From the NCBI GenBank assembly GCA_900544025.1, contig UQTM01000101.1:1-9710 (forward strand): 9,710 nucleotides of DNA. The letters are read 5' to 3'. Source of the DNA: an uncultured Odoribacter sp. GTDB taxonomy: Bacteria; Bacteroidota; Bacteroidia; Bacteroidales; Marinifilaceae. The notes beneath the pieces are model-generated. The model ran no database searches. It saw only the letters and a program-made list of their open reading frames with translations, and was not told where the DNA came from. The position numbers were made by a program, and so were the translations under genes. This document shows, in pieces, positions 1 through 7,797 of this stretch; positions within the stretch are counted from its first letter, which is position 1, and each line of letters starts with the position of its first letter.

Positions 1-34
1 ATAGCCGGTTGTTAATCATTATAAATGGAATGTT

Positions 35-1219
35 ATGTGGAAAAAATTATTATATGCCGTTGGGATAGGGATACTTGCCGTCGGTTTTTGCGGGGCATGC
101 CGGGGAAAGTTGCGGGAGGAAGAGGGTGGATTGAAGCGTATCCGTTTCGAGGAGAAAAAAACAAAATTAAAACGGTCGGATCTGCTGGAAGTCGTCGATA
201 TGATCCATTTGGAAACAAAGGATAGCAGTTTGCTCGGGTACATTCCTAAATTAATCAAACGGCCGTCCGGTTTTTATATTTGGTCTGTGGGACAGATCGT
301 AAAGTTTGATCCGGAAGGGCGGTTTTTATACCGTATCGACCAAAGGGGACGCGGGCCGAAAGAGTATCAGCATATCGATGCGATCAGCGTGGACGGGCAA
401 GACCGGTATCTTTATTTGCACGACGACCACTTGAAAAAGGTGATATGCTATCATGCGCTTACCGGAGAGTATGTCCGGAATATCATGCTGGATTTCAGGG
501 CCTTTACTTTCATGGTAATGCCCGATTCGCGGCATTTTGTGTTCTATTGCGGCTTTTCGCCTGCCGACGACCTGGAAAAGGGAAGACAGTTTCCCCGTTT
601 CATCATAGCGGATAGTTTGGGAAAAGTGGAGAGGACTTTTGTCTATTGCGATAAAAATGTAAATATTCCCGATCATTACAGTGCTAAAGATGTTTTTTCC
701 GTACTCGATACGTCTGTGTATTGTTTCGCTAATTATAGCGATACGGTTTTTCGGATAAGTTCGGCTTTAAGTATCGATCCGGCTTTTGTGCTGGACTATG
801 GAAACGAAAACCAGAAAAAGAACGATATGTTAATCAATAAGCTCACTCATCTGGAGAAAGTGGAGGGCAGTCCCGAGGGAATGGGAAACGAGGAAATCGT
901 TGTTTTGTCGCGTATCGTCCGCACGGCTAAGCATGGGTTATTTATAGGAGGAACCGAAGATAAATCGACTTTTTGGTTATACGATTGGGAAAAGCAGGAA
1001 GGGATCGATTTAGGAGAAGTCGAAGACGATCTTATCGCTCCTTTCTATTTCATGGATGCCGATTCCGGTTATTTTTATTCTCCTTCTTCCGTGTCCGGTT
1101 TAAAGGAAATGATTATTGATACTCCGGAGAAATACGATGTCCAAACGGTAGAAACGGTGAAAAAATTAGATGAGGATGCAAATCCTGTGATCTTTAAAAT
1201 AAGGGTGAAACCGATGTGA
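35..1219 (+). CDS. 6-bladed beta-propeller protein, putative lipoprotein
   Basis: A 394-residue secreted protein of the Bacteroidota 6-bladed beta-propeller family (DUF5128/DUF4934-like); no enzymatic role is established for these proteins. Residues 1-21 form a signal peptide (two Lys, then a hydrophobic core). Cys22 follows Cys-Gly-Ala, a lipobox with an unusual Cys at -3, so lipidation is likely but not certain. An acidic run (Glu28-30) follows and could be a surface-export signal, which is speculative. Family hallmarks are 'IHLET' near 57-61, a GRGPxEY motif at 105-111 (Lys replaces the usual Gly), 'NYSDTVFRI' at 233-241, and an 'NPVIFKIRVK' ending at 383-392. The length is typical. ATG 35 is the only in-frame ATG after the stop at 2-4; there is no clear Shine-Dalgarno. 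The gene stands alone, converging on the GH84 gene, and its promoter lies mostly outside the window. Confidence 0.85.
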   Translation: MWKKLLYAVGIGILAVGFCGACRGKLREEEGGLKRIRFEEKKTKLKRSDLLEVVDMIHLETKDSSLLGYIPKLIKRPSGFYIWSVGQIVKFDPEGRFLYRIDQRGRGPKEYQHIDAISVDGQDRYLYLHDDHLKKVICYHALTGEYVRNIMLDFRAFTFMVMPDSRHFVFYCGFSPADDLEKGRQFPRFIIADSLGKVERTFVYCDKNVNIPDHYSAKDVFSVLDTSVYCFANYSDTVFRISSALSIDPAFVLDYGNENQKKNDMLINKLTHLEKVEGSPEGMGNEEIVVLSRIVRTAKHGLFIGGTEDKSTFWLYDWEKQEGIDLGEVEDDLIAPFYFMDADSGYFYSPSSVSGLKEMIIDTPEKYDVQTVETVKKLDEDANPVIFKIRVKPM

Positions 1220-1242
1220 TCGGAAAAATCGCTTAGGCATAG

Positions 1243-1274
1243 AAATGCCTCCGGATTTTTATCCGGAGGCATTT
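1243..1274. terminator. Bidirectional intrinsic terminator between convergent genes
   Basis: A perfect 14-bp inverted repeat (1243-1256 with 1261-1274, core GCCTCCGG/CCGGAGGC) encloses a TTTT loop. The outer three base pairs are A:T, and two more T residues follow, so an RNA read from either strand has a GC-rich stem and a U-rich 3' flank. It lies 23 nt after the propeller gene stop and 25 nt beyond the GH84 stop, so it can end transcription from both sides. Confidence 0.9.
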
Positions 1275-1299
1275 TTATAAAAACCGGAATCGTGGAAAA

Positions 1300-3822
1300 T
1301 TATTTCCAGATGATTTCGTGTATATCGATGGTTACCGGCGTGCTGATCTCGATGGAGGTCGTGTTTGCCGGTAAATCGAACGAGGCAAAGGCTGTCAGTA
1401 CCCTGCCGAGCTTTTGTTTACGGTTCTGGTCATCGATAGCCCATACCCAAAAATTGGTTTGCGGGTTCGGGGCGGTCAGGATGGTCACCTGTGCCGGTGT
1501 GCCGTCGATGGTTTTGGCAAATGTCTGAGCACCGGCCAGCACGAACGAAGTGTTCAAATCGCCGTCGAGGGCTGTCAGGGAATTCCCGCCTTTACCGGAT
1601 AGCTGTTCCGACTGCAGGATAAATTTCCGTAAATGAAATTCCCGGGTGCTTGTCCCGGCATTGGTAAAGCGTACCCATTTCACAGGACGATTTTCGAAGT
1701 TAGCGGTGAAATTGGTGCCTTTCAGGTTGAAATCTATCGTTTGCCAGGTCTTGCCGTCTTCCGAGATTTCAATTTTCCCCCAATCGGCTATTTCTTTGTT
1801 GTTCAGGTTCGCTTGAACAGAGCCTTTATTTACCACTAACGGAAGTTCTATCGCAAAATATTGTCCGGCGTTGATCTTTACCACTTCTAACAGAGGAGTG
1901 ATAACGATGTTTTGGTCTGCCGTTTGTAATTGCACTTGTTTCAGTTGTTCGATATCGGTCTGTAAACGAGCCTGTGTCTGTACCCGGCTTTCTGTTTTTG
2001 CCTGCCCTGGGTTCAGGTGTTTATACAATTGTTTAGCATTCCAAAGCAGGGTTGCATCGACCAGGGGCTGCATCACCAACGAACCGGTTTTAATGCCCGG
2101 CTGATAGGGATTTTGGTTGTTTTTCGTGCTGATGTTATCTTTTTGTGCTTCCAGGCGCAACAGGTTACTGTATTGGTTCCAGCAACCGACCAGGTCGGGC
2201 TGCTGCTGGTTTAAAGCTAACAGCAGGTTGAGAGAGGCTTGTCCGGTTTGCCCTAAAATTTGGAATTGCGATAACCAGGGGCGGATTTCTTCGATCAATG
2301 CCGGATTCTCGTTGCCGGCCACAATAATTTCCGGAGCTTTTTCGATTTTGATAAATTCTATTTTCAACCGGGCCAGGTCTTTGGTGTCGGGTTGTCCCTG
2401 GGATAAATCGTCCAGAAAACGATCGGCAACCGGTTTGATTTCTACCGATTCTTCGCGGCGGTAACCGTGTCCGTTTTTCCCTAAATCGGAGTTATGCTCT
2501 GCAAAGATACGGAAAGCTCCGGCTGTTTCCGGCATGATGTAGCGGATCGCATCTTCCCAGTTCTGATACGAGTTGTATTTCGGGGTGTTCCAGGCATAGT
2601 CGGCAATGCTGTAAATAGCGATCTTAGAAGCTTCGGCCTTATCCATCGGGTTGGAAACGAAACCGGACATAAGGTTGCCGGCAGCCGTATCGAGCCCGTA
2701 GGAACGTCCCAGCAATAAATGGTCGCGCACATAGTCGCTCACCGGGAAATTCCACCAGATGTATGCTTCCCGTTTCAGGCGTTTGTTGATCCATTGCAAG
2801 CCCTCGGTGGTAATGTCCGAGATCACCCGGTCGCCTGTCCACATAATACGGATGGAAGGGTCTAATTTATCGCCTAAAATATCCAGATAGGTTCCCGGTT
2901 TGGGGTCGGACCAGCTTTTGTTATACTGGGTGGGGCACATGATGAGCGGAGTTACGTCTTTTTTGACTTTTACAAAATTTTGGTGCAGGTAGTTCAGTAA
3001 GTCTGCCTGGCGGTTCGGGTCTGTACCTTCTCCCGAAATATCGTCGAAGAAAACGGCGAAGGAACGTACGCCGAGCTGATACATTAATTCGAATTTGTTC
3101 AGCAGTAGCTTACGGTCAGCCTCGTTCCATTTGATGTCCTGTCCCGGATGTATGGCCCATACAAAATCCACTTTGTTGGCTTTAGCGGTTTCCACCAATT
3201 CCCTGATTTGTCCGGCTTCTTTTTCCGGGTAAGGCTGCCGCCAGTTGGGACTGCTGTGGAAGGGATCGTCTTTGGGTCCGTAGATATACGTGTTCAGCTT
3301 GTTGGCTCCGTAGAAATTCAATTGGCTGATCCGGTCGCGGTGGCTCCAGGGTTGCCCGTAGAAACCTTCCACAGTGCCCCGATAGGGAACACTGGGGTAA
3401 TCGACGATTTCCACAACGGGCAGTTCCTGTTGCTTTAAAAGCTGCGACAGAGTTTGCAGGGCATAGAATGTTCCGCGGCCTTCATGGCCGGCGATAATCA
3501 TTTGCTTGTCGCCGATATTCAGATAATATCCCCCGTCTTTCGCAGGGATGCGGGAATTATATTTTTTTACGGCTTTGTCGCCTTTTTCTCCGATGTAAAC
3601 CGGGTAGGCTTTCGAGTCGGTTGTAATTTTAAAAAGTTCTTGCAGTTTTTTTACAGCTTCCGGATCGGCTTTTTCTCCGCCGATCAGCCGGATTTCTTTT
3701 ACCTGTACGGTCTGATTTCCCCCCTGAATCTGTTGGGGAATGGGATGTACCTTGATTTCACCCGCGTAGAGGGAAATACATGATAAGGTAAGAGCGATTA
3801 GAGTGACGATCGATTTACGCAT
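1300..3822 (-). CDS. GH84 beta-N-acetylglucosaminidase (O-GlcNAcase/hyaluronidase-like)
   Basis: An 840-residue exported glycoside hydrolase expected to remove terminal beta-linked GlcNAc from glycans or glycoproteins by substrate-assisted catalysis. Signal peptide 1-20 has a likely cut after Leu-Tyr-Ala. Domains in order: GH20b-like N-terminal domain (about 22-145), GH84 TIM barrel (about 148-440), helical region (about 440-630) ending in a Gln-rich stretch, then two beta-sandwich-like segments (about 640-735 and 740-840). The first resembles F5/8 type C domains ('SEDGKTWQTIDF'). The catalytic Asp pair is Asp260-Asp261 in 'FFDD'. Other residues matching the pocket of the B. thetaiotaomicron enzyme as I remember it are Gly153, Lys184, Tyr300, Thr329, Trp356, Asn358, Asp363 and Asn391. 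It is about 100 residues longer than that homologue (737), mainly at the C-terminus. The start lies 24 nt after the GH3 stop and no separate promoter was seen, so it is probably the last gene of the operon. The native substrate is unknown. Confidence 0.94.
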   Translation of the reverse strand: MRKSIVTLIALTLSCISLYAGEIKVHPIPQQIQGGNQTVQVKEIRLIGGEKADPEAVKKLQELFKITTDSKAYPVYIGEKGDKAVKKYNSRIPAKDGGYYLNIGDKQMIIAGHEGRGTFYALQTLSQLLKQQELPVVEIVDYPSVPYRGTVEGFYGQPWSHRDRISQLNFYGANKLNTYIYGPKDDPFHSSPNWRQPYPEKEAGQIRELVETAKANKVDFVWAIHPGQDIKWNEADRKLLLNKFELMYQLGVRSFAVFFDDISGEGTDPNRQADLLNYLHQNFVKVKKDVTPLIMCPTQYNKSWSDPKPGTYLDILGDKLDPSIRIMWTGDRVISDITTEGLQWINKRLKREAYIWWNFPVSDYVRDHLLLGRSYGLDTAAGNLMSGFVSNPMDKAEASKIAIYSIADYAWNTPKYNSYQNWEDAIRYIMPETAGAFRIFAEHNSDLGKNGHGYRREESVEIKPVADRFLDDLSQGQPDTKDLARLKIEFIKIEKAPEIIVAGNENPALIEEIRPWLSQFQILGQTGQASLNLLLALNQQQPDLVGCWNQYSNLLRLEAQKDNISTKNNQNPYQPGIKTGSLVMQPLVDATLLWNAKQLYKHLNPGQAKTESRVQTQARLQTDIEQLKQVQLQTADQNIVITPLLEVVKINAGQYFAIELPLVVNKGSVQANLNNKEIADWGKIEISEDGKTWQTIDFNLKGTNFTANFENRPVKWVRFTNAGTSTREFHLRKFILQSEQLSGKGGNSLTALDGDLNTSFVLAGAQTFAKTIDGTPAQVTILTAPNPQTNFWVWAIDDQNRKQKLGRVLTAFASFDLPANTTSIEISTPVTIDIHEIIWK

Positions 3823-3846
3823 AGTTTAAATTTATAGGTTTGTAAA

Positions 3847-6414
3847 TTATAGTTTCATGGTTTGCTGAAGATGAATGTCGCGGGAGGACGAGCCGATCAG
3901 GATTTCAAATTCTCCTTTCTCGAATACCCAGGCGTTTTTCTTACTGTTGAAATAGCGGAAAGCATCGCGATCCAGCAAAATTTCGACGGTACGGCTTTCA
4001 CCGGGGGCTAAGTTCACTTTTTCAAAGCCTTTCAATTCTTTCACCGGGCGTTCTTCTGCCGATTTTACATCGTGAATGTATAATTGTGCGATTTCCGCTC
4101 CCTGGCGTTTACCTGTGTTGGTGATGCGGAAAGATATTTTTACTTCTTGTTTTTTAGGATCGGTGATTTTGATGTTCAGGTCTTCGTATTTGAATCGGGT
4201 ATAGGATAAACCGAATCCGAACGGAAACAAGGGAGCGATGCCTTTGCGGTCGTATCCCCGGTATCCGGTGAAAATACCTTCGTTATAGTAAATTTTCTTC
4301 TCTTTGCGGGTTTCGTCATAATTCCCGTATGCCGGAGAATCCTCCCATTTTTTTTCGATAGAGAAGGGGAGTTTCGCCGAGGGGGTTACATCTCCTGCCA
4401 GCAGAGCCGCTAAAGCGTTTCCACCTTCCTGACCGGGATAGAATGCGTGTAGGACAGCCGGAACCCGGTCGATCCAGGGAGTCATATTTACTCCTCCCCC
4501 GGCATGGAGAACAACGATTAAATTGGGGGTGATTTGTGATAATTTCTGAATTAAAATGTCTTGTCCGTAAGGCAGGTCGAACGGTCGGTCGCGTCCTTCA
4601 TACTCGATGGAGCCGTCCAATCCGGCACAAAATATCACGGCGTCCGCCTGACGGGCTATTTTTAAGGCCTCTGAATAATCGATCGCATCTTTATACGTAT
4701 AGCCCAACCGTATTTCTGCCGGATAGCTGCGCTGGTTGCTGTATTCCAGTTTTATCCGGGGATTCTTTCCGGCTTCTATCGGGATGCTGATATACCGGTA
4801 GTCGAAAGATTGCGAGCGGGAAGCGTCGAGTTTCAACTGTCCGTCGATCCACAGGCGATAACCGCCCTGGGCATCTACGAATACGAGCATTTCGCCCTGA
4901 CGCTCGGCCGGGATGGCCCCTTCCCAGCAGACCATATAATCCTTACCCAGTTCTTGCAGCCCGTGAGGACTGCCTCCCCACTGGTTGTTCACCCTTTTAT
5001 CCGTTTGTTCTTTCACCAGATTGGCGGGAGCGATCGTGTCTTTGTAATAAGAGGCTTTTAAACCTTCCTGGCCGTCCGGACCGATGAACCGGCTGTTCGA
5101 GAATAATCTCGATTTGAAGCGGTTGGATATGCCTTCCGTATATAAAACTCTGGTTTTATCGAACCGGTTTTTGATTCCGTCGAGATCGGTGACGATGTAC
5201 CAGGGGTTTACTTTGGAACTTCCTCCCCCTCCATAGACGATACCTGAGTTAGAGTGGATGCGGTCGGATATAACGATCGGATTTGCCGTAGGTCCGATAA
5301 CGGCTATCGTTTTTATTTTATCCGCTTGCAGGGGTAAGGTGTTGTTTTCGTTTTTGAGTAAAACTATTCCTTCTTCAGCCGATTTTAACGCCATTTGGTT
5401 GGCTTCGGGATTATAGAGGGGGATCGTCGTGTCTTGTTGAGGACGGTCGAAGAAGCCCATAGAGAAACAAGCCCGGTAAACGCGTCTCACTTTATCGTCG
5501 ATCGTGGCTTCGCTCACTTTCCCTGCTTCGATCAGGGGGATCAGCTGTTCACGGTTAAAGCAGGATTTACTGCCCATTTCCAGGTCGAGACCGTTGTTGG
5601 CGGCTTCTTCGGCAGAATAGGTACAGGCCCAGTCGGACATAAGCATGCCCTGAAATCCCCATTCTTTTTTCAGAATGTCGATCAGATGTTTATTCTGGGT
5701 GCAATAGGTTCCGTTTAGCGGGTTATAACCTGTCATGACGGCTTTTACCCCGGCCTGCTGTACGGCGGCTTTGAAAGGAGGCAGGTATATTTCGCGCAAG
5801 GCCCTTTCGGAAACTTCGGTACTGACCGTGTATCGGTCGAATTCCTGATCGTTCCCTGCAAAATGTTTAACGGTGGCAATAACTCCTCCGTCCTGAACTC
5901 CCTTGATGAAGGGAACTACCATAGCAGAAGTCAGGTAAGGGTCTTCGCCGAAATATTCAAAGTTCCGTGCGCCTTTCGAAGCCCGGTATATGTTTACCCC
6001 CGGTGCGAGCAAAAAATGGATGCCTCTGGCACGCCATTCCTGAGCGTACATGGCCCCTGTTTTGCCCGACAGGTCACGATTCCAGGAAGCTGCTAACATC
6101 AGGGCGGAAGGGAAAGCCGTCGCCTGCCCGAAAATACCCCAGGAAGCAATTCCCAAAGGCCCGTCTGCCAGCTTAAACGCCGGAATCCCTAAACGCTCGC
6201 AGGGATGAAGGAAAAAATCCTGATAACCCGCCAGCAAGTCGATCTTTTCTTCTAAAGTCATCCGGTTTATCAAATCGTTCACCCGTTCTTCTATGGGAAG
6301 GTTCTTATTCCGGAAAGGATAATCGTCCGGTATTCCGGACGGTTTTGCGGCAAAGCCCTGAACTGAGCACAGGGCCATGGAAAGCGTGAGGACGGTTAAA
6401 ATTAGCACTTTCAT
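3847..6414 (-). CDS. GH3 beta-glucosidase-type glycoside hydrolase with PA14 insert
   Basis: An 855-residue exported retaining glycosidase of family GH3, expected to release terminal beta-linked sugars (glucose most likely; xylose or others possible) from oligosaccharides. Signal peptide is about residues 1-23 (hydrophobic core, Ala-Ala before Lys24). Domains: GH3 N-terminal barrel (about 42-310) with 'ADGPLG' at 83-88, 'KHFAGNDQE' from 183 and nucleophile Asp261 in 'MSDW'; first part of the GH3 C domain (about 349-440); PA14-like insert (about 447-572); second part (about 580-735) with probable acid/base Glu606 in 'EYEGRDR'; fibronectin III-like domain (about 760-842). This is the architecture of Kluyveromyces marxianus BglI. 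The KHFAGND motif separates it from NagZ-type GH3 enzymes, which carry a KHFPGHG motif. The start lies 11 nt after the DUF389 stop and the gene is followed by GH84, indicating co-transcription. Sugar specificity cannot be fixed from sequence alone. Confidence 0.94.
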   Translation of the reverse strand: MKVLILTVLTLSMALCSVQGFAAKPSGIPDDYPFRNKNLPIEERVNDLINRMTLEEKIDLLAGYQDFFLHPCERLGIPAFKLADGPLGIASWGIFGQATAFPSALMLAASWNRDLSGKTGAMYAQEWRARGIHFLLAPGVNIYRASKGARNFEYFGEDPYLTSAMVVPFIKGVQDGGVIATVKHFAGNDQEFDRYTVSTEVSERALREIYLPPFKAAVQQAGVKAVMTGYNPLNGTYCTQNKHLIDILKKEWGFQGMLMSDWACTYSAEEAANNGLDLEMGSKSCFNREQLIPLIEAGKVSEATIDDKVRRVYRACFSMGFFDRPQQDTTIPLYNPEANQMALKSAEEGIVLLKNENNTLPLQADKIKTIAVIGPTANPIVISDRIHSNSGIVYGGGGSSKVNPWYIVTDLDGIKNRFDKTRVLYTEGISNRFKSRLFSNSRFIGPDGQEGLKASYYKDTIAPANLVKEQTDKRVNNQWGGSPHGLQELGKDYMVCWEGAIPAERQGEMLVFVDAQGGYRLWIDGQLKLDASRSQSFDYRYISIPIEAGKNPRIKLEYSNQRSYPAEIRLGYTYKDAIDYSEALKIARQADAVIFCAGLDGSIEYEGRDRPFDLPYGQDILIQKLSQITPNLIVVLHAGGGVNMTPWIDRVPAVLHAFYPGQEGGNALAALLAGDVTPSAKLPFSIEKKWEDSPAYGNYDETRKEKKIYYNEGIFTGYRGYDRKGIAPLFPFGFGLSYTRFKYEDLNIKITDPKKQEVKISFRITNTGKRQGAEIAQLYIHDVKSAEERPVKELKGFEKVNLAPGESRTVEILLDRDAFRYFNSKKNAWVFEKGEFEILIGSSSRDIHLQQTMKL

Positions 6415-6425
6415 CAGGTCGGTTT

Positions 6426-7793
6426 TTAACGGTTTGTAATGATTTCTACTTTGGAAACTTTCAGCCGGGCGGAAAGCCAGCGCTTGAATTGTTCTTCATC
6501 GGCAAATCCCGGTTGCTGCCGATAGGTCGTGATAGCCACGGTCAAGGTATCGTTGGCTTGCCGGTCTATATCGGTCCGGACGATCCGGGATACGGCTATG
6601 GATTGAATGTAGGGAAACAGAATCTTTACTTCGGGGCTAAGAGCTATTGTGGTGGAATCATAGACCGTATAATTTTCCAGCTGCGCTTTCAAACGGTTGA
6701 TTTCGGTGGTACGTTGCAATGCTTCCTGCTGGCTGCGGCGGTAAAAGTCCTGTAATACCAGATTATTCAACTCGTCTTTAGGTTTTCCCTCTTCTTTATC
6801 GCCGAATCCCTGGGTAATGGTCAGGGGAGTGTCTTTCAGTCCGTAGATTTTCAGTTTTTGCCGGAGCATGATGATAGATTCCTCCGGTAGTTCTTTGCCG
6901 ACCAGCGATACCGAGATGCCCCGGTTCGGCCCTTCCGGCGTGATACGCTTGTGGAGCACCAAGGTGTTCGGAAAATTGATTTCGTTTGCGACAAAGCGAT
7001 CGGCATTGGTTATAAATATATTCGTCTTAACCATATTGTAAGTGATATACACGCTGGGAACCATCGTCACGAAGAGAATGGTATAAACGATCTGTTGGAC
7101 TTTCTTTTCCCTGGATTTATCGACAAACGATTTTTTAGAAAAGTGCATGAGCTTTACGCCCAATGTTGTGGCGAAAGCGATAAAAACGGAGTTGATCATA
7201 TACAGGTAAAAAGCTCCGAAGAAATAAGAAAGATTACCGCTTGCCAATCCGAAACCCGCCGTACATAAGGGAGGCATTAAGGCCGTGGCGATGGCAACTC
7301 CGGGAATGACATTTCCTTTCAACCGGGTACTCGATGCCACAATGCCGGCCATACCGCCGAAGAAAGCGATCAATACATCGTATATACTGGGGGTGGTGCG
7401 TGCCAGCAGTTCGGAACGGGCTTCGTTCAAGGGGGAGATCAGGAAATAGAGCGTGGAGGTCAGTATTCCGAATACGGTGGCGATGGCCAGATTTCGGAAC
7501 GATTTTTTTATCAATTCAAAATCGTATATTCCTAACCCAAGCCCGATGCCCATGATCGGGCCCATCAAAGGCGAAATAAGCATGGCTCCGATAATAACAG
7601 CCGGAGAATTTACGTTGAGGCCGAGCGAGGCGATGAATATTGCAAAAATCAGGACCCAAAGGTTACTGCCTTTGAAATCGATGCCTTTGCAGATGTTATC
7701 TATTGTTTCTGCTTCGCTTTCCCGGTCGGCGGAAGGATCGAGAATACCCCGGAGGTATTTTTTGAATTGGCTGAACAGTTCCGAGAAATTCAT
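6426..7793 (-). CDS. DUF389 (TIGR00341-type) inner-membrane protein
   Basis: A 455-residue membrane protein of the DUF389 family, whose function is not established. The signature is visible: 'GAMLISPLMGPIMG' at 69-82 and 'GVAIATALMPPLC' at 165-177. I predict seven TM helices at about 43-62, 66-88, 100-120, 136-156, 162-184, 188-211 and 233-253. Positive charges cluster in the N-terminal tail, at 96-100, at 157-159 and at 214-231, which puts the N-terminus in the cytoplasm and residues 256-455 in the periplasm. That C-terminal part includes a likely coiled coil (about 350-375, RRSQQEALQ...INRLKAQLE). The start is only 4 nt after the flippase stop, suggesting translational coupling. Which parts of the C-terminal region are shared across the family is not known to me. 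A transporter or channel role is possible but unproven. Confidence 0.9.
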   Translation of the reverse strand: MNFSELFSQFKKYLRGILDPSADRESEAETIDNICKGIDFKGSNLWVLIFAIFIASLGLNVNSPAVIIGAMLISPLMGPIMGIGLGLGIYDFELIKKSFRNLAIATVFGILTSTLYFLISPLNEARSELLARTTPSIYDVLIAFFGGMAGIVASSTRLKGNVIPGVAIATALMPPLCTAGFGLASGNLSYFFGAFYLYMINSVFIAFATTLGVKLMHFSKKSFVDKSREKKVQQIVYTILFVTMVPSVYITYNMVKTNIFITNADRFVANEINFPNTLVLHKRITPEGPNRGISVSLVGKELPEESIIMLRQKLKIYGLKDTPLTITQGFGDKEEGKPKDELNNLVLQDFYRRSQQEALQRTTEINRLKAQLENYTVYDSTTIALSPEVKILFPYIQSIAVSRIVRTDIDRQANDTLTVAITTYRQQPGFADEEQFKRWLSARLKVSKVEIITNR

Positions 7794-7797
7794 GGCA

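Noticed and set aside
25..225. A 66-codon + strand frame starting at ATG 25
   Set aside because: It lies within the first part of the propeller gene in another frame and shows no signal peptide or domain, whereas the frame from 35 has a signal peptide and family motifs.
3835..3842. TAGGTTTG on the + strand in the GH3-GH84 gap, matching the Bacteroidota -7 consensus
   Set aside because: It would drive transcription antisense into GH3, has no matching -33 element, and the motif is short enough to occur by chance.
1300..6414. Possible polysaccharide-utilisation locus based on adjacent GH3 and GH84 genes
   Set aside because: No SusC/SusD pair, sulfatase, hybrid two-component sensor or ECF/anti-sigma pair is present in the window, so the label is not supported.
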